Assembly (NCBI GenBank): GCA_025463785.1
Contig: JAODBD010000014.1
Span: 1-64,000 of the forward strand
DNA length: 64,000 nt
Source: Glaciihabitans sp.
GTDB taxonomy: Bacteria; Actinomycetota; Actinomycetes; Actinomycetales; Microbacteriaceae
Direction of reading: 5' to 3'
Shown here: positions 17,879 through 28,212 of the stretch, in pieces
How positions within the stretch are numbered: the first letter of the stretch is position 1
Layout of the letters: every line of letters begins with the position of its first letter
Notes under the pieces: generated by a model
What the model was told of the DNA's origin: nothing
The model's input: the letters and a program-made list of their open reading frames with translations, nothing else
The model's database searches: none
Program-made: the position numbers and the translations under genes

Positions 17879-18529
17879 ATGGCTACCTCACTCGATGTGG
17901 TTGACGTCAAGGGCAAGAAGTCGGGCAGCGTTGAGCTTCCTGCCAACCTGTTCGACGTTCAGACCAACGTTCCGCTCATCCACCAGGTCGTGGTTGCGCA
18001 GCTCGCTGCCGCACGCCAGGGCACGCACAACACGCTTCGCCGCGGCGAAGTTTCCGGTGCCGGCCGCAAGCCGTTCAAGCAGAAGGGAACAGGTCGCGCT
18101 CGTCAGGGCTCGATTCGTGCTCCCCAGATGACCGGCGGTGGCATCGTCCACGGGCCACACCCTCGCGACTACTCGCAGCGCACGCCCAAGAAGATGATCG
18201 TCGCGGCACTGCTCGGCGCACTGTCTGACCGCGCCCGCGGTGACCGCCTGCACGTCGTTGAGTCCCTCGCCCTCGGCGATGCTCCCTCGACCAAGGCAGT
18301 CATCGAGCTGCTCGACCTCATCGCCACCAGCAAGCACGTCCTGGTCGTTCTCGACCGCGACGACGAGCTGTCGGAGAAGAGCGTCCGCAACATCAAGACG
18401 GTTCATGTCCTGCGGTTCGACCAGCTGAACGCGTACGACGTTCTCGTGAGCGACGACATTGTCTTCACCAAGCCGGCGTTCGATTCGTTCGTTTCGTCCA
18501 AGACGCCTAAGGAAGAGGTCAGCGCATGA
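17879..18529 (+). CDS. rplD: 50S ribosomal protein L4
   Basis: Large-subunit protein lining the exit tunnel; in enterobacteria it represses its own operon. The 216 residues include the long internal loop [33 protein letters not shown], where macrolide-resistance changes map; I see no obvious deviation. It overlaps rplW by four bases (ATGA). Whether S10-leader autoregulation exists here is not known. Confidence 0.96.
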   Translation: MATSLDVVDVKGKKSGSVELPANLFDVQTNVPLIHQVVVAQLAAARQGTHNTLRRGEVSGAGRKPFKQKGTGRARQGSIRAPQMTGGGIVHGPHPRDYSQRTPKKMIVAALLGALSDRARGDRLHVVESLALGDAPSTKAVIELLDLIATSKHVLVVLDRDDELSEKSVRNIKTVHVLRFDQLNAYDVLVSDDIVFTKPAFDSFVSSKTPKEEVSA

Positions 18530-18831
18530 CCACCATCCAGACCAACAAAGACCCTCGCGACATCATCCTCGCGCCGGTCGTCTCGGAGAAGAGCTACAGC
18601 CTCATCGACGATGGCAAGTACACGTTCGTGGTTGACCCACGCGCCAACAAGACGGAGATCAAGCTCGCCGTCGAAAAGATCTTCGGCGTCAAGGTCGACT
18701 CGGTGAACACGCTCAACCGCACGGGTAAGGCGACGCGCACCAAGTTCGGCATCGGCCGCCGCAAGAACACCAAGCGTGCGATCGTCACGCTCAAGTCCGG
18801 TTCCATCGACATCTTCACCGCTGTCGGCTAA
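18526..18831 (+). CDS. rplW: 50S ribosomal protein L23
   Basis: Protein at the exit-tunnel mouth and docking site for trigger factor and SRP. The 101-residue product has [13 protein letters not shown], the loop [17 protein letters not shown] and [10 protein letters not shown]. The start overlaps the rplD stop. Confidence 0.96.
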   Translation: MTTIQTNKDPRDIILAPVVSEKSYSLIDDGKYTFVVDPRANKTEIKLAVEKIFGVKVDSVNTLNRTGKATRTKFGIGRRKNTKRAIVTLKSGSIDIFTAVG

Positions 18832-18850
18832 GGGCTCAAGGGAAATCATC

Positions 18851-19690
18851 ATGGCTATTCGCAAGTACAAGCCCACGACTCCTGGTCGTCGCGGTTCCTC
18901 GGTGGCAGACTTCGCCGAGATCACCCGCTCGACCCCGGAAAAGTCGCTGCTTCGCCCGCTGCCGAAGACCGGTGGTCGCAACAACGCCGGGCGCATCACG
19001 ACGCGCCACATCGGTGGTGGCCACAAGCGCCAGTACCGCGTCATCGACTTCAAGCGCAACGACAAGGATGGCGTCAACGCCCGCGTTGCCGAGATCGAAT
19101 ACGACCCCAACCGCACGGCTCGCATCGCGCTGCTGCACTTCGTTGACGGGTCGAAGCGATACATCATCGCTCCGAACAAGCTCAACCAGGGTGACATCAT
19201 CGAGTCGGGCGCGTCTGCCGACATCAAGCCGGGCAACAACCTTCCGCTGAAGAACATCCCGGTTGGTACGGTCATTCACGCGATTGAACTGAAGCCGGGC
19301 GGCGGTGCCAAGATGGCGCGCTCTGCCGGGGCATCCGTTCGCCTGGTCGCCAAGGATGGCCCGTACGCGCAGCTTCGTCTGCCGTCGGGTGAGATCCGCA
19401 ACGTGGATGTTCGCTGCCGCGCAACGATCGGCGAGGTCGGCAATGCCGAGCAGTCGAACATCAACTGGGGCAAGGCCGGCCGGATGCGCTGGAAGGGTGT
19501 TCGCCCGACAGTCCGTGGTGTCGCTATGAACCCGGTCGACCACCCGCACGGTGGTGGTGAGGGCAAGACCTCCGGTGGACGTCACCCGGTCAGCCCGTGG
19601 GGCCAGAAAGAGGGCCGCACGCGTCATGCTCACAAGGAAAGCGACCAGCTCATTGTTCGTCGGCGCAATGCCGGCAAGAAGCGTAAGTAG
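18851..19690 (+). CDS. rplB: 50S ribosomal protein L2
   Basis: Highly conserved protein needed for subunit association and peptidyl transfer. The 279-residue product starts [15 protein letters not shown] and contains GGGHKRQYR, the [13 protein letters not shown] region and [14 protein letters not shown], with the functional histidine. ATG 18851 is taken because [10 protein letters not shown] is the conserved N-terminus; the longer open frame from 18776 overlaps rplW. Confidence 0.97.
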   Translation: MAIRKYKPTTPGRRGSSVADFAEITRSTPEKSLLRPLPKTGGRNNAGRITTRHIGGGHKRQYRVIDFKRNDKDGVNARVAEIEYDPNRTARIALLHFVDGSKRYIIAPNKLNQGDIIESGASADIKPGNNLPLKNIPVGTVIHAIELKPGGGAKMARSAGASVRLVAKDGPYAQLRLPSGEIRNVDVRCRATIGEVGNAEQSNINWGKAGRMRWKGVRPTVRGVAMNPVDHPHGGGEGKTSGGRHPVSPWGQKEGRTRHAHKESDQLIVRRRNAGKKRK

Positions 19691-19702
19691 GAGTTCGAGA
19701 AG

Positions 19703-19984
19703 ATGCCAAGAAGTCTTAAGAAGGGCCCCTTCGTTGACGAGCACCTGCTTCGCAAGGTAGTCGTCGCCAATGAGGCCAACAGCAAGAACGTGATCAAGAC
19801 CTGGTCGCGCCGCTCGATGATTGTGCCGTCCATGCTTGGACACACGATCGCGGTGCACGACGGTCGCAAGCACATCCCGGTGTTCATCACCGAGACCATG
19901 GTTGGGCACAAGCTCGGAGAGTTTTCGCCCACCCGCACCTTCCGTGGCCACGAGAAGGACGACAAGAAGGGTCGTCGCCGCTAA
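19703..19984 (+). CDS. rpsS: 30S ribosomal protein S19
   Basis: Head protein of the small subunit that contacts S13. The 93-residue product has [40 protein letters not shown] and [12 protein letters not shown] strong AGGAG lies shortly upstream. Confidence 0.97.
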   Translation: MPRSLKKGPFVDEHLLRKVVVANEANSKNVIKTWSRRSMIVPSMLGHTIAVHDGRKHIPVFITETMVGHKLGEFSPTRTFRGHEKDDKKGRRR

Positions 19985-20010
19985 CCGCGGTGACGTAAGG
20001 AGGTAGAGAA

Positions 20011-20418
20011 ATGGTGGAGTCAATCGCACGTGTGCGACACATCCGCGTTACCCCGACCAAGGCTCGTCGCGTCGTCAACATGATTCGCGGCAAGCAGGCG
20101 GCAGAAGCGCTGGCAATCCTGAAATTCGCACCGCAGGGTGCAAGCGAGCCTGTATACAAGCTCGTGGCTTCCGCGATCGCCAATGCGCGAGTGAAGGCGG
20201 ATGCGACCAGCAGCTACCTGGACGAGCAGGATCTGTTCGTCTCTGCAGCATTCGTCGACGAAGGCACGACACTGAAGCGGTTCCAGCCGCGTGCACAGGG
20301 CCGCGCGTTCCAGATCCTGAAGCGCACCAGCCACATCACCATCGTTCTGGCTACGCCGGACGAGCCGGTTCTCGCCGCCAAGGCGACGAAGCCGGCAGCC
20401 AAGGCAGGGAAGAAGTAA
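20011..20418 (+). CDS. rplV: 50S ribosomal protein L22
   Basis: Core 23S-binding protein whose hairpin loop lines the exit tunnel. The 135 residues contain [20 protein letters not shown] and [20 protein letters not shown] short Lys/Ala tail (about 15 residues) follows the conserved domain. AAGGAGG lies just before the ATG, the strongest ribosome binding site in the cluster. It overlaps rpsC (TAATG). Confidence 0.96.
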   Translation: MVESIARVRHIRVTPTKARRVVNMIRGKQAAEALAILKFAPQGASEPVYKLVASAIANARVKADATSSYLDEQDLFVSAAFVDEGTTLKRFQPRAQGRAFQILKRTSHITIVLATPDEPVLAAKATKPAAKAGKK

Positions 20419-21212
20419 TGGGCCAGAAAGTCAATCCGTACGGCTTCCGTCTCGGAATCACGACCGACCATGTGTCGCGTTGGTTCTCCGACTCGACGAA
20501 GGTCGGACAGCGTTACAGCGACTACGTTGCTGAAGACATCAAGATCCGCAATCTGCTGAAGACCTCGCTTGACCGCGCAGGGGTAGCTCGCATTGAGATC
20601 GAGCGCACGCGTGACCGCGTTCGCGTCGACATCCACACTGCGCGCCCCGGCATCGTCATCGGGCGTCGTGGGGCCGAGGCCGAGCGCATCCGCACCGACC
20701 TCGAGAAGCTCACGGGCAAGCAGATCCAGCTGAACATCCTCGAGGTGAAGAACCCCGAGGCCGAGGCTCAGCTCGTTGCGCAGGGAATCGCGGAGCAGCT
20801 CAGCGCTCGCGTCGCTTTCCGCCGCGCGATGCGCAAGGGTCTGCAGGGTGCTCAGCGCACCGCAAGCGTCAAGGGTGTTCGTATCCAGGTTTCCGGTCGA
20901 CTGGGTGGCGCAGAAATGAGCCGTTCGGAGTTCTATCGTGAGGGTCGCGTGCCACTGCACACGCTCCGCGCGAACATCGACTACGGCTTCTACGAGGCCA
21001 AGACCACCTTCGGCCGCATCGGCGTGAAGGTCTGGATCTACAAGGGCGATATCACGAACAAGGAGCTTGCTCGCGAGCAGGCAACCCAGAAGTCGACGCG
21101 TCCGGAGCGCCGTGACGGCGGCCGCGATGGCGACCGTCCGCGTCGCGCCCCGCGTGCCGACGCAGCACCAGTGGCTGCAGCTGCACCAGCAGCAGTAGGA
21201 GCAGAGGCGTAA
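20418..21212 (+). CDS. rpsC: 30S ribosomal protein S3
   Basis: Head protein at the mRNA entry channel with helicase activity. The KH domain with [15 protein letters not shown] and the C-terminal domain with [12 protein letters not shown]-type sequence (here [20 protein letters not shown]) are intact. At 264 residues it is longer than the E. coli form because of a C-terminal tail of about 50 residues rich in Arg, Asp and Ala, ending in poly-Ala/Pro. Confidence 0.96.
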   Translation: MGQKVNPYGFRLGITTDHVSRWFSDSTKVGQRYSDYVAEDIKIRNLLKTSLDRAGVARIEIERTRDRVRVDIHTARPGIVIGRRGAEAERIRTDLEKLTGKQIQLNILEVKNPEAEAQLVAQGIAEQLSARVAFRRAMRKGLQGAQRTASVKGVRIQVSGRLGGAEMSRSEFYREGRVPLHTLRANIDYGFYEAKTTFGRIGVKVWIYKGDITNKELAREQATQKSTRPERRDGGRDGDRPRRAPRADAAPVAAAAPAAVGAEA

Positions 21213-21214
21213 CC

Positions 21215-21634
21215 ATGTTGATTCCACGCAAGGTCAAGCACCGTAAGCAGCACCACCCCGGCCGTAGTGGCCAGGCAACCGGTGGCACGAAGGTGTCGTT
21301 CGGCGAGTACGGCATTCAGGCCATCACGCCGGCGTACGTCACCAACCGCCAGATCGAGGCAGCGCGTATCGCGATGACCCGCCACATCAAGCGTGGCGGC
21401 AAGGTCTGGATCAACGTGTTCCCTGACCGCCCGATCACCAAGAAGCCAGCCGAAACCCGCATGGGTTCCGGCAAGGGTTCGCCGGAGTGGTGGATCGCCA
21501 ACGTCAAGCCGGGTCGCGTGCTGTTCGAGCTGAGCGGTGTCGATGAGACCGTCGCTCGCGAAGCACTCACCAGAGCAATTCACAAGCTGCCTCTCAAGGC
21601 ACGCATCATCAAGCGCGAGGAGGGCGACGCATAA
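21215..21634 (+). CDS. rplP: 50S ribosomal protein L16
   Basis: Large-subunit protein near the A site. The 139 residues include [35 protein letters not shown] and [19 protein letters not shown]. The final base of its stop codon is shared with the rpmC start (TAATG). Confidence 0.97.
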   Translation: MLIPRKVKHRKQHHPGRSGQATGGTKVSFGEYGIQAITPAYVTNRQIEAARIAMTRHIKRGGKVWINVFPDRPITKKPAETRMGSGKGSPEWWIANVKPGRVLFELSGVDETVAREALTRAIHKLPLKARIIKREEGDA

Positions 21635-21969
21635 TGGCGATCGGATCCAAGGAGCTCACCCCCGTCGAGCTCGACACATTTGAAGACGAGCGACTGCTCG
21701 ACGAATTGCGCAAGGCCAAGGAAGAGCTGTTCAACCTGCGCTTCCAGTCGGCCACGGGGCAGCTCGAGAGCCACGGGCGACTTCGCGCCGTGAAGCGCGA
21801 CATTTCCCGTATCTACACGATCATCCGTGAGCGTGAGCTGGGCATCCGTGCGACGCCGGCACCACTCGAAGCTGCGCCGAAGGCAAAGCGTTCAACGAAG
21901 AAGACCGAAGCTGTCGCGTCAGACGACGCAGCCGCAGAGTCCACCGAGACTGCTGAGGAGGCCAAGTAA
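21634..21969 (+). CDS. rpmC: 50S ribosomal protein L29 with acidic C-terminal tail
   Basis: The first 75 or so residues form the normal two-helix L29 ([33 protein letters not shown]). The remaining 35 or so are a low-complexity tail of Lys, Ala, Glu, Ser and Thr, bringing the product to 111 residues against about 65-80 in most bacteria. It overlaps rpsQ by one base. Confidence 0.94.
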   Translation: MAIGSKELTPVELDTFEDERLLDELRKAKEELFNLRFQSATGQLESHGRLRAVKRDISRIYTIIRERELGIRATPAPLEAAPKAKRSTKKTEAVASDDAAAESTETAEEAK

Positions 21970-22304
21970 TGGCTGAAGCAAAGGCAACTGCCGCCAAGGC
22001 CGCTGCGACGACAGGGCACGAACACGGCGCTCACGACGTCAAAGACGTGGATGCACGCGGATACCGCAAGGTTCGTCGCGGCTACGTGACCAGCGACAAG
22101 ATGGAGAAGACCATCGTCGTCGAGGTCGAGGACCGCGTAAAGCACCCCCTGTACGGCAAGGTCATCCGCCGTACATCCAAGGTCAAGGCTCACGATGAAG
22201 AGAACACCGCCGGCGTCGGCGACCTGGTTCTCATCAACGAGACCCGTCCGCTCAGTGCCACGAAGCGCTGGCGCCTCGTCGAAGTCCTCGAAAAGGCCAA
22301 GTAA
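21969..22304 (+). CDS. rpsQ: 30S ribosomal protein S17 with N-terminal extension
   Basis: Primary 16S rRNA-binding protein. The conserved OB-fold ([53 protein letters not shown]) starts at about residue 34. It is preceded by an Ala/Lys/His-rich segment that includes TGHEHGAHD. The His cluster could bind metal, but nothing proves this. The ATG follows the rpmC stop directly. Confidence 0.94.
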   Translation: MAEAKATAAKAAATTGHEHGAHDVKDVDARGYRKVRRGYVTSDKMEKTIVVEVEDRVKHPLYGKVIRRTSKVKAHDEENTAGVGDLVLINETRPLSATKRWRLVEVLEKAK

Positions 22305-22337
22305 GCGTCCGCGCTTGCTTGATAGCAGGAGAAACTC

Positions 22338-22706
22338 ATGATTCAGCAGGAATCCCGACTCAAGGTTGCCGATAACACCGGCGCCAAGGAGATTCTCACC
22401 ATCCGCGTGCTCGGTGGCTCAGGCCGTCGCTACGCCGGCCTCGGTGACACCATCGTTGCAACCGTCAAGGACGCAATCCCCGGCGGCGCGGTGAAGAAGG
22501 GTGATGTCGTCAAGGCAGTCATCGTTCGCACCAAGAAGGAGACCCGTCGCGCCGACGGCTCGTACATCAAGTTCGATGAGAATGCCGCCGTCATCCTGAA
22601 GCCAGACGGGGACCCTCGCGGCACCCGCATCTTCGGACCGGTCGGCCGTGAGCTTCGCGACAAGAAGTTCATGAAGATCATCTCGCTGGCACCGGAGGTC
22701 ATTTAG
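22338..22706 (+). CDS. rplN: 50S ribosomal protein L14
   Basis: Subunit-interface protein. The 122-residue product begins [20 protein letters not shown] and has the conserved [27 protein letters not shown] end. It starts the spc section after a 33-base gap with an AGGAG site. No separate promoter is obvious. Confidence 0.97.
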   Translation: MIQQESRLKVADNTGAKEILTIRVLGGSGRRYAGLGDTIVATVKDAIPGGAVKKGDVVKAVIVRTKKETRRADGSYIKFDENAAVILKPDGDPRGTRIFGPVGRELRDKKFMKIISLAPEVI

Positions 22707-22708
22707 TC

Positions 22709-23056
22709 ATGGCAAACATCAGAAAAGGTGACCTGGTTCAGGTCATCAGTGGACCGACCCAGGCTCGCGGCGGAGACCGTGGCAAGCAGGGTCGCGTCAT
22801 CGGCATCGACGCTGCGAAGAACCGCGTTGTCGTCGAGGGCATCAACTTCATCACTAAGCACGTGCGCGTCGGCCAGACCGACCGCGGCACGAAGACCGGT
22901 GGCATCGAAACCCACGAGGCGCCCATCCACGTCTCCAACGTTGCCCTGATCGACCCCAAGACCAAGAAGCCAACTCGTGTTGGTTTCCGCGTTGAGGAGA
23001 AAGACGGCAAGACCGTCCGTATCCGCTACGCCAAGAAGTCAGGTGAGGACCTGTAA
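22709..23056 (+). CDS. rplX: 50S ribosomal protein L24
   Basis: Assembly-initiator protein with a KOW motif ([21 protein letters not shown]). Its 115 residues contain a slightly enlarged loop (ARGGD) compared with E. coli. The start lies two bases after the rplN stop, and the stop overlaps the rplE start. Confidence 0.96.
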   Translation: MANIRKGDLVQVISGPTQARGGDRGKQGRVIGIDAAKNRVVVEGINFITKHVRVGQTDRGTKTGGIETHEAPIHVSNVALIDPKTKKPTRVGFRVEEKDGKTVRIRYAKKSGEDL

Positions 23057-23652
23057 TGACTGACACTGCAACTGCCGCGAAGGCTGGCACCATCCAGCCG
23101 CGCCTCAAGCAGAAGTACAAGAGCGAGATCACCGCTCAGCTGACGAAGGATTTCGGCTTCACGAACGTGCATCAGGTGCCCGGGCTCGTGAAGGTCGTTG
23201 TGAACACCGGTGTTGGCGAGGCGGCGCGTGATGGCAAGATCATCGACGGCGCCGTACGCGACCTCACCCTGATCACCGGCCAGAAGCCGCAGGTCACTGC
23301 CGCCCGCAAGTCGATCGCGCAGTTCAAGCTGCGTGAGGGCCAGCCGATCGGCGCTCACGTCACACTTCGTGGCAACCGGGCGTGGGAATTCCTCGACCGT
23401 CTGGTCTCGGTTTCGCTCCCGCGCATCCGTGACTTCCGTGGCCTCTCAGACAAGCAGTTCGACGGCCACGGCAACTACACCTTCGGTGTTGTCGAGCAGT
23501 CGATCTTCCACGAGATCGACCAGGACAAGATCGACCGCGTCCGCGGCTTCGACATCACTGTCGTGACCACGGCCAGGACCGACGACGAGGGTCGCGCGCT
23601 GTTGAAGGCGCTCGGCTTCCCGTTCCGCAACGAAGAGAACACTCCCTCTTAG
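23056..23652 (+). CDS. rplE: 50S ribosomal protein L5
   Basis: 5S rRNA-binding protein. The conserved [35 protein letters not shown] and [17 protein letters not shown] segments are present. The 198 residues include a 15-residue N-terminal extension. In many bacteria rpsN follows, but here a 95-base non-coding gap precedes rpsH. Confidence 0.96.
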   Translation: MTDTATAAKAGTIQPRLKQKYKSEITAQLTKDFGFTNVHQVPGLVKVVVNTGVGEAARDGKIIDGAVRDLTLITGQKPQVTAARKSIAQFKLREGQPIGAHVTLRGNRAWEFLDRLVSVSLPRIRDFRGLSDKQFDGHGNYTFGVVEQSIFHEIDQDKIDRVRGFDITVVTTARTDDEGRALLKALGFPFRNEENTPS

Positions 23653-23679
23653 TTCAGGCACCACCAATCGACAAGGTCT

Positions 23680-23715
23680 GCATCCGGCTCGTGCTCTTGA
23701 GGAGCTGGCGGATGC
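23680..23715 (+). repeat. Inverted GCATCCG/CGGATGC repeat in the rplE-rpsH gap
   Basis: The arms GCATCCG (23680-23686) and CGGATGC (23709-23715) enclose a further GCTC/GAGC stem (23693-23696 against 23702-23705). The structure occupies the place where rpsN lies in other bacteria. Confidence 0.5.
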
Positions 23716-23747
23716 GGAAACCAGGCGAGTAAAGGAAACCAAACGCA

Positions 23748-24146
23748 ATGACAATGACAGATCCGGTCGCAGACCTGCTGACCAGACTGCGCAACGCTAA
23801 CTCGGCGTACCACGACACCGTGTCGCTTCCGAATAGCAAGCTCAAGACCCACATCGCCGAGATCCTCAAGTCCGAGGGTTTCATCGCCGACTGGAAGGTC
23901 AGCGACGCGCGCGTCGGCCAGACCCTCAGCATCGACCTCAAGTACGGCCCGAACCGTGAGCGCTCCATCGTGGGCATCAAGCGCGTTTCGAAGCCGGGAC
24001 TTCGCGTGTACGCAAAATCGACCGAGATCCCAACGGTCTTCGGCGGACTGGGCGTCGCCATCCTGTCGACCTCCTCGGGGCTCCTCACGGACCGCCAGGC
24101 GAGTAAGAAGGGCGTGGGTGGGGAAGTCCTCGCCTACGTGTGGTAA
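23748..24146 (+). CDS. rpsH: 30S ribosomal protein S8
   Basis: 16S rRNA-binding protein; in E. coli also the spc operon repressor. The 132-residue product has [21 protein letters not shown] and ends with [29 protein letters not shown] 23748 or 23754 could be the start (MTMTD); GGAAACC upstream favours 23748. Confidence 0.96.
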   Translation: MTMTDPVADLLTRLRNANSAYHDTVSLPNSKLKTHIAEILKSEGFIADWKVSDARVGQTLSIDLKYGPNRERSIVGIKRVSKPGLRVYAKSTEIPTVFGGLGVAILSTSSGLLTDRQASKKGVGGEVLAYVW

Positions 24147-24152
24147 TTCCTC

Positions 24153-24689
24153 ATGTCGCGTATTGGAAGAATGCCAATTGACATCCCAGCGGGTGTCAAC
24201 GTCACAGTGGACGGCTCGGCAGTGACCGTCAAGGGACCGAAGGGCGAGCTCGCGCTCACCGTCGCAAGCCCCATCGAGGTAAAGCTCGAAGACGGTCAAC
24301 TGCTCGTGACGCGTCCAGATGACGAGCGCACCTCGCGCTCGCTGCACGGACTCACCCGGACGCTCATCGCAAACCAGATCATCGGCGTCACCGACGGCTA
24401 CACCAAGGGCCTCGACATCGTCGGAACCGGTTACCGCGTTGCAGCCGAGGGCCAGAGCATCACGTTCGCGCTCGGCTTCTCGCACCCGATCACCGTTGCC
24501 CCGCCCGCCGGCATCACTTTCGCGGTCGAGGGCAATAACCGCGTCATCGTGAGCGGCATCGACAAGCAGGCCGTGGGCGAAGTCGCCGCAAACCTCCGTA
24601 AGTTGCGCAAGCCAGAGCCCTACAAGGGCAAGGGCGTTCGCTACACAGGCGAAGTAGTCCGCCGCAAGGCCGGAAAGTCAGGTAAGTAA
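24153..24689 (+). CDS. rplF: 50S ribosomal protein L6
   Basis: Large-subunit protein near the factor-binding site. The 178 residues have two related domains, [17 protein letters not shown] at the start and the conserved [27 protein letters not shown] end. It lies six bases after rpsH. Confidence 0.97.
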   Translation: MSRIGRMPIDIPAGVNVTVDGSAVTVKGPKGELALTVASPIEVKLEDGQLLVTRPDDERTSRSLHGLTRTLIANQIIGVTDGYTKGLDIVGTGYRVAAEGQSITFALGFSHPITVAPPAGITFAVEGNNRVIVSGIDKQAVGEVAANLRKLRKPEPYKGKGVRYTGEVVRRKAGKSGK

Positions 24690-24691
24690 TC

Positions 24692-25063
24692 ATGGGTCTC
24701 GGAACAAGAGGCAAGAGCAAGTCGGCCGCAAAGGGCCGCAGGCACGCACGTCTTCGCAAGAAGGTCGTCGGCACCGAGGCGCGTCCGCGCCTGGTCGTCA
24801 CGCGTTCGGCTCGTCACGTCTTCGTGCAGGTCGTCGATGACGCCAAGGGCCACACCCTGGCGTCGGCATCGACCCTCGAAGCTGACCTGCGCACATTCGA
24901 CGGTGACAAGACCGCTAAGGCGCACAAGGTCGGCGAACTCGTCGCCGAGCGCGCGAAGAAGGCCGGCATCGAAGCAGTCGTGTTCGACCGTGGCGGCAGC
25001 AAGTACGCAGGACGCGTCGCTGCCATCGCAGAAGGTGCTCGAGAGGGTGGATTGAACCTGTGA
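24692..25063 (+). CDS. rplR: 50S ribosomal protein L18
   Basis: 5S rRNA-binding protein. The 123 residues include [23 protein letters not shown] and [26 protein letters not shown]. The stop overlaps the rpsE GTG start. Confidence 0.96.
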   Translation: MGLGTRGKSKSAAKGRRHARLRKKVVGTEARPRLVVTRSARHVFVQVVDDAKGHTLASASTLEADLRTFDGDKTAKAHKVGELVAERAKKAGIEAVVFDRGGSKYAGRVAAIAEGAREGGLNL

Positions 25064-25794
25064 CCGACGCCAGCGTTACATCAAATACTCAAAATTCAGA
25101 GGAGAAGGCTGTGGCCGACGCACCAGAGGCCGTCGCAACCGAGGCCGTCGTTGACGCCCCGGCAACCGACGTCACGAACGAGCCTCGTGAGGCTCGCCGT
25201 GGTGGCCGCGAGCGCAACCCCAACCAGCAGCGCGGGGCCCGCGACACCGAGAAGAGCCAGTTCCTGGAGCGCGTTGTCACCATCAACCGCGTATCCAAGG
25301 TCGTCAAGGGTGGTCGTCGCTTCAGCTTCACCGCTCTCGTGATCGTCGGAGACGGTAACGGACTCGTTGGTGTCGGTTATGGCAAGGCGCGCGAAGTGCC
25401 GACCGCCATTTCCAAGGGCGTCGAAGAGGCGAAGAAGAACTTCTTCCGCGTTCCTCGTGTTGGCGCAACGATTCCGCATCCCGTACAGGGTGAGGCCGCG
25501 GCAGGCGTTGTCCTGCTTCGTCCCGCTGCTGCCGGTACCGGTGTTATCGCCGGAGGGCCAGTGCGTGCCGTACTCGAGTGTGCTGGCATCCACGACGTCC
25601 TGAGCAAGTCGCTCGGCTCGTCGAACACGATCAACATCGTTCACGCGACCGTTGCTGCTCTCAAGCAGCTCGAAGAGCCTCGCGCCGTGGCAGCTCGCCG
25701 CGGCTTGCCCTTCGAGGATGTCGCCCCGGCTCGCCTGGTGCGCGCCGATGCAGAGGCTGCGGGCGCGCTCGTCGCCGCAAAGGCAGGTGCCTGA
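25060..25794 (+). CDS. rpsE: 30S ribosomal protein S5 with N-terminal extension
   Basis: Decoding-fidelity protein. The double-stranded RNA-binding-like and S5 domains are intact ([55 protein letters not shown]). The 244-residue product has about 60 extra residues before them: first acidic (Glu/Ala/Asp), then Arg/Gly/Asn-rich ([20 protein letters not shown]). The start GTG overlaps the rplR stop; a shorter start is possible but no good ribosome binding site was seen for it. Confidence 0.95.
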   Translation: MTDASVTSNTQNSEEKAVADAPEAVATEAVVDAPATDVTNEPREARRGGRERNPNQQRGARDTEKSQFLERVVTINRVSKVVKGGRRFSFTALVIVGDGNGLVGVGYGKAREVPTAISKGVEEAKKNFFRVPRVGATIPHPVQGEAAAGVVLLRPAAAGTGVIAGGPVRAVLECAGIHDVLSKSLGSSNTINIVHATVAALKQLEEPRAVAARRGLPFEDVAPARLVRADAEAAGALVAAKAGA

Positions 25795-25979
25795 TGGCCG
25801 CTCGCATCAAAGTGACCCAGATCAAGTCCAAAATCAGTGAAAAGCAGAACATGCGCGACACCCTGCGGAGCCTCGGGCTTCACCGCATCGGTGACGTGAC
25901 CGTTCGCGAGGACAACAAGCAGAACCGTGGCTACGTGCGCACGGTCGCCCACCTCGTCAAGGTCGAGGAGATTGACTAA
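25794..25979 (+). CDS. rpmD: 50S ribosomal protein L30
   Basis: Small large-subunit protein. The 61-residue product [20 protein letters not shown]... matches the normal length, with [12 protein letters not shown] and the VAHLVKVEE end. ATG 25794 overlaps the rpsE stop (TGATG), and the stop overlaps the rplO start (TAATG). Confidence 0.96.
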   Translation: MAARIKVTQIKSKISEKQNMRDTLRSLGLHRIGDVTVREDNKQNRGYVRTVAHLVKVEEID

Positions 25980-26764
25980 TGGCTGAAGAAGCAAAGAAGG
26001 ATGCCGCCCCCAAGGCGGCAGCAAAGGCTCCGGCTGCGAAGGCGGCGGCTCCCAAGGCCGCAGCTGTGAAGGCGGCGGCTCCAAAGGCCGCAGCTGCCAA
26101 AGCACCGGCTGCCAAAGCTGCGTCGACAAAGGCTCCCTCGGCGAAGGCCGCTGACAAGCCGGCGACCACGAAGGCTGCTGCTGACAAGGCTCCCGCCGCA
26201 AAGGCTGCTGCCCCGAAGGCCACGGCCGCCAAGGCGACGACCGACGAGAAGGCAGCTGCTGCTCCCAAGTCAACGGCGGCGCCGGCCAGGAAGAAGGCCG
26301 CGGCAAAGTCGAACGACGTCGCTCGCCCGCAGGTCCTGAAGGTTCACCACCTTCGCCCGGCCGCAGGCGCCAAGAAGGCCAAGACCCGCGTCGGACGCGG
26401 TGAGGGCTCGAAGGGTAAGACTGCTGGTCGCGGTACCAAGGGAACGAAGGCTCGTTACCAGGTCAAGGCCGGCCTTGAGGGCGGCAACCTGAACTTCATC
26501 ATGCGGTCGCCGAAGCTTCGCGGCTTCAAGAACCCGTTCCGCGTTGAGTACCAGGTCGTAAACCTCGAAAAGCTTGCCGAGCTCTACCCCAAGGGCGGTG
26601 AGGTCACCATCGGTGACCTCGTCGCCAAGGGTGCGGTTCGCAAGAACGAGAAGGTTAAGGTTCTAGGCAATGGCGACATTGCGGTTAAGCTGAACGTTGC
26701 TGTCGATAAGGTCTCCGGTTCTGCTGAGCAGAAGATCCTCGCAGCAGGCGGCTCCGTCAAATAA
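25979..26764 (+). CDS. rplO: 50S ribosomal protein L15 with long Lys/Ala-rich N-terminal tail
   Basis: The C-terminal half (from about residue 117, [38 protein letters not shown]) is a complete L15. It is preceded by about 115 residues made mostly of Ala, Lys, Pro and Thr in units such as KAAAPKAA and KAPAAKAA, resembling the C-terminal tail of histone H1 or of actinobacterial HU/HupB. The total is 261 residues against about 145 in E. coli. The start ATG overlaps the rpmD stop, and no better internal start is apparent, so the tail is probably translated. Its role (rRNA or DNA binding, or disorder) is unknown. Confidence 0.92.
   Translation: MAEEAKKDAAPKAAAKAPAAKAAAPKAAAVKAAAPKAAAAKAPAAKAASTKAPSAKAADKPATTKAAADKAPAAKAAAPKATAAKATTDEKAAAAPKSTAAPARKKAAAKSNDVARPQVLKVHHLRPAAGAKKAKTRVGRGEGSKGKTAGRGTKGTKARYQVKAGLEGGNLNFIMRSPKLRGFKNPFRVEYQVVNLEKLAELYPKGGEVTIGDLVAKGAVRKNEKVKVLGNGDIAVKLNVAVDKVSGSAEQKILAAGGSVK
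25990..26320 (+). repeat. Degenerate tandem repeat encoding the L15 Lys/Ala tail
   Basis: Units of roughly 24 bases such as GCGGCGGCTCCCAAGGCCGC recur many times, alternating GCx GCx GCx CCx AAG codons. Copies close together are nearly identical, which makes the stretch prone to slippage and length change between strains. Confidence 0.7.
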
Positions 26765-26818
26765 TCCGTACGCTGTAGCGAGCGGATTGGTTGCGAGAGC
26801 AGCCGTCAACTTGTGGAG

Positions 26819-26847
26819 GAGTGGAGTTCTCATTGGGGACTCCACTC
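26819..26847 (+). terminator. Hairpin between rplO and secY
   Basis: GAGTGGAGT (26819-26827) and ACTCCACTC (26839-26847) pair perfectly over 9 bp with an 11-base loop. No T tract follows. It may attenuate transcription between the ribosomal genes and secY. Confidence 0.55.
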
Positions 26848-26880
26848 GTCCGCAGTTAACTTGAATTAGCAGGAGGCCTT

Positions 26881-28212
26881 GTGTTCAGAGCTGTCGCGCG
26901 AATCTTTCGCACGCCCGACCTTCGCAGGAAGATCGGCTTCACGCTCCTTGTGATCGCCCTGTTCCGTCTCGGGTCGTTCATCCCGTCGCCATTCGTCGAC
27001 TTCTCGCATGTGCAGACCTGTCTCTCGCAGCAGTCAGACACCGCGGGCCTCTACCAGCTGGTCAACCTGTTCAGCGGTGGTGCCCTGCTCCAGCTGTCGG
27101 TCTTTGCGCTCGGGATCATGCCGTACATCACGGCGTCGATCATTGTGCAGCTGCTGCGCGTGGTCATCCCACACTTCGACACTCTGTATAAGGAAGGCCA
27201 GACCGGCCAGTCGAAGCTGACGCAGTACACGCGTTACCTCACGATCGCCCTCGGCATCCTGCAGTCGACGACGCTCATCACCGTCGCCCGCAGTGGCGCG
27301 CTGTTCAGTTCGAACAACAGCGTTCCCGAGTGTTCACAGCTCATCACCGACGACTCCTGGTACGCCATCGTGCTCATGGTCATCACGATGACAGCCGGCA
27401 CCGGAATCATCATGTGGATGGGCGAGCTCGTCACCGAGCGCGGCATCGGCAACGGAATGTCGATCCTGATCTTCACGTCGATCACGGCCCGCTTCCCCAC
27501 CTACTTCCAGACCGTGCTCGCTGGCAAGAACCCCAACTACGGCCTGCTGATCGGAGTGCTGTTCGTCGGCATCCTGATCATGGGCGCCGTCGTCTTCGTC
27601 GAGCAATCGCAGCGGCGCATCCCAGTGCAATACGCCAAACGCATGGTCGGCAGGCGAACGTACGGTGGAAACAACACCTATATTCCGATCAAGGTAAACA
27701 TGGCCGGCGTCGTGCCCGTCATCTTCGCCTCGTCGCTGCTGTACCTGCCCGCGCTCATCGCGCAGTTCAACCAGCCCAAGCAGGGCAAAGCTGCTGCACC
27801 CTGGGTGCAGTGGATAACCGACAACCTGACCAAGGGCGATAACCCGCTCTACATGTTGCTGTACTTCATCCTCATCGTCGGTTTCACATACTTCTATGTC
27901 GCGATCACCTTCAACCCTGAAGAGGTCGCCGACAACATGAAGAAGTACGGCGGCTTCATCCCCGGTATTCGTGCCGGGCGACCGACGGCCGAGTACCTCG
28001 ACTACGTGCTCACTCGCATCACGCTTCCGGGTGCGCTGTACCTCGGCATTGTCGCGCTCATCCCACTCGTCCTCCTCGGAGCGGCTGGGGCTTCGAACAG
28101 CTTCCCGTTCGGCGGCACGAGCATCCTGATCATCGTCGGTGTCGGCCTCGAGACCGTCAAGCAGATCGACTCGCAGCTGCAGCAGCGCCACTACGAGGGT
28201 TTGCTCCGTTGA
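26881..28212 (+). CDS. secY: Protein translocase channel subunit SecY
   Basis: Core of the Sec translocon. The 443-residue product has ten hydrophobic helices, the plug-region [23 protein letters not shown], and conserved cytosolic loops ([33 protein letters not shown]). GTG 26881 is preceded by AGGAGG at 26871-26876. Its stop overlaps the TTG start of adk. Confidence 0.97.
   Translation: MFRAVARIFRTPDLRRKIGFTLLVIALFRLGSFIPSPFVDFSHVQTCLSQQSDTAGLYQLVNLFSGGALLQLSVFALGIMPYITASIIVQLLRVVIPHFDTLYKEGQTGQSKLTQYTRYLTIALGILQSTTLITVARSGALFSSNNSVPECSQLITDDSWYAIVLMVITMTAGTGIIMWMGELVTERGIGNGMSILIFTSITARFPTYFQTVLAGKNPNYGLLIGVLFVGILIMGAVVFVEQSQRRIPVQYAKRMVGRRTYGGNNTYIPIKVNMAGVVPVIFASSLLYLPALIAQFNQPKQGKAAAPWVQWITDNLTKGDNPLYMLLYFILIVGFTYFYVAITFNPEEVADNMKKYGGFIPGIRAGRPTAEYLDYVLTRITLPGALYLGIVALIPLVLLGAAGASNSFPFGGTSILIIVGVGLETVKQIDSQLQQRHYEGLLR

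Noticed and set aside
18836-20029. Long open frame on the minus strand opposite rplB-rpsS
   Set aside because: It mirrors conserved ribosomal genes in high-GC DNA, has no recognisable domain and no binding site. It is a composition effect. Other antisense frames in the ribosomal clusters were rejected for the same reason.
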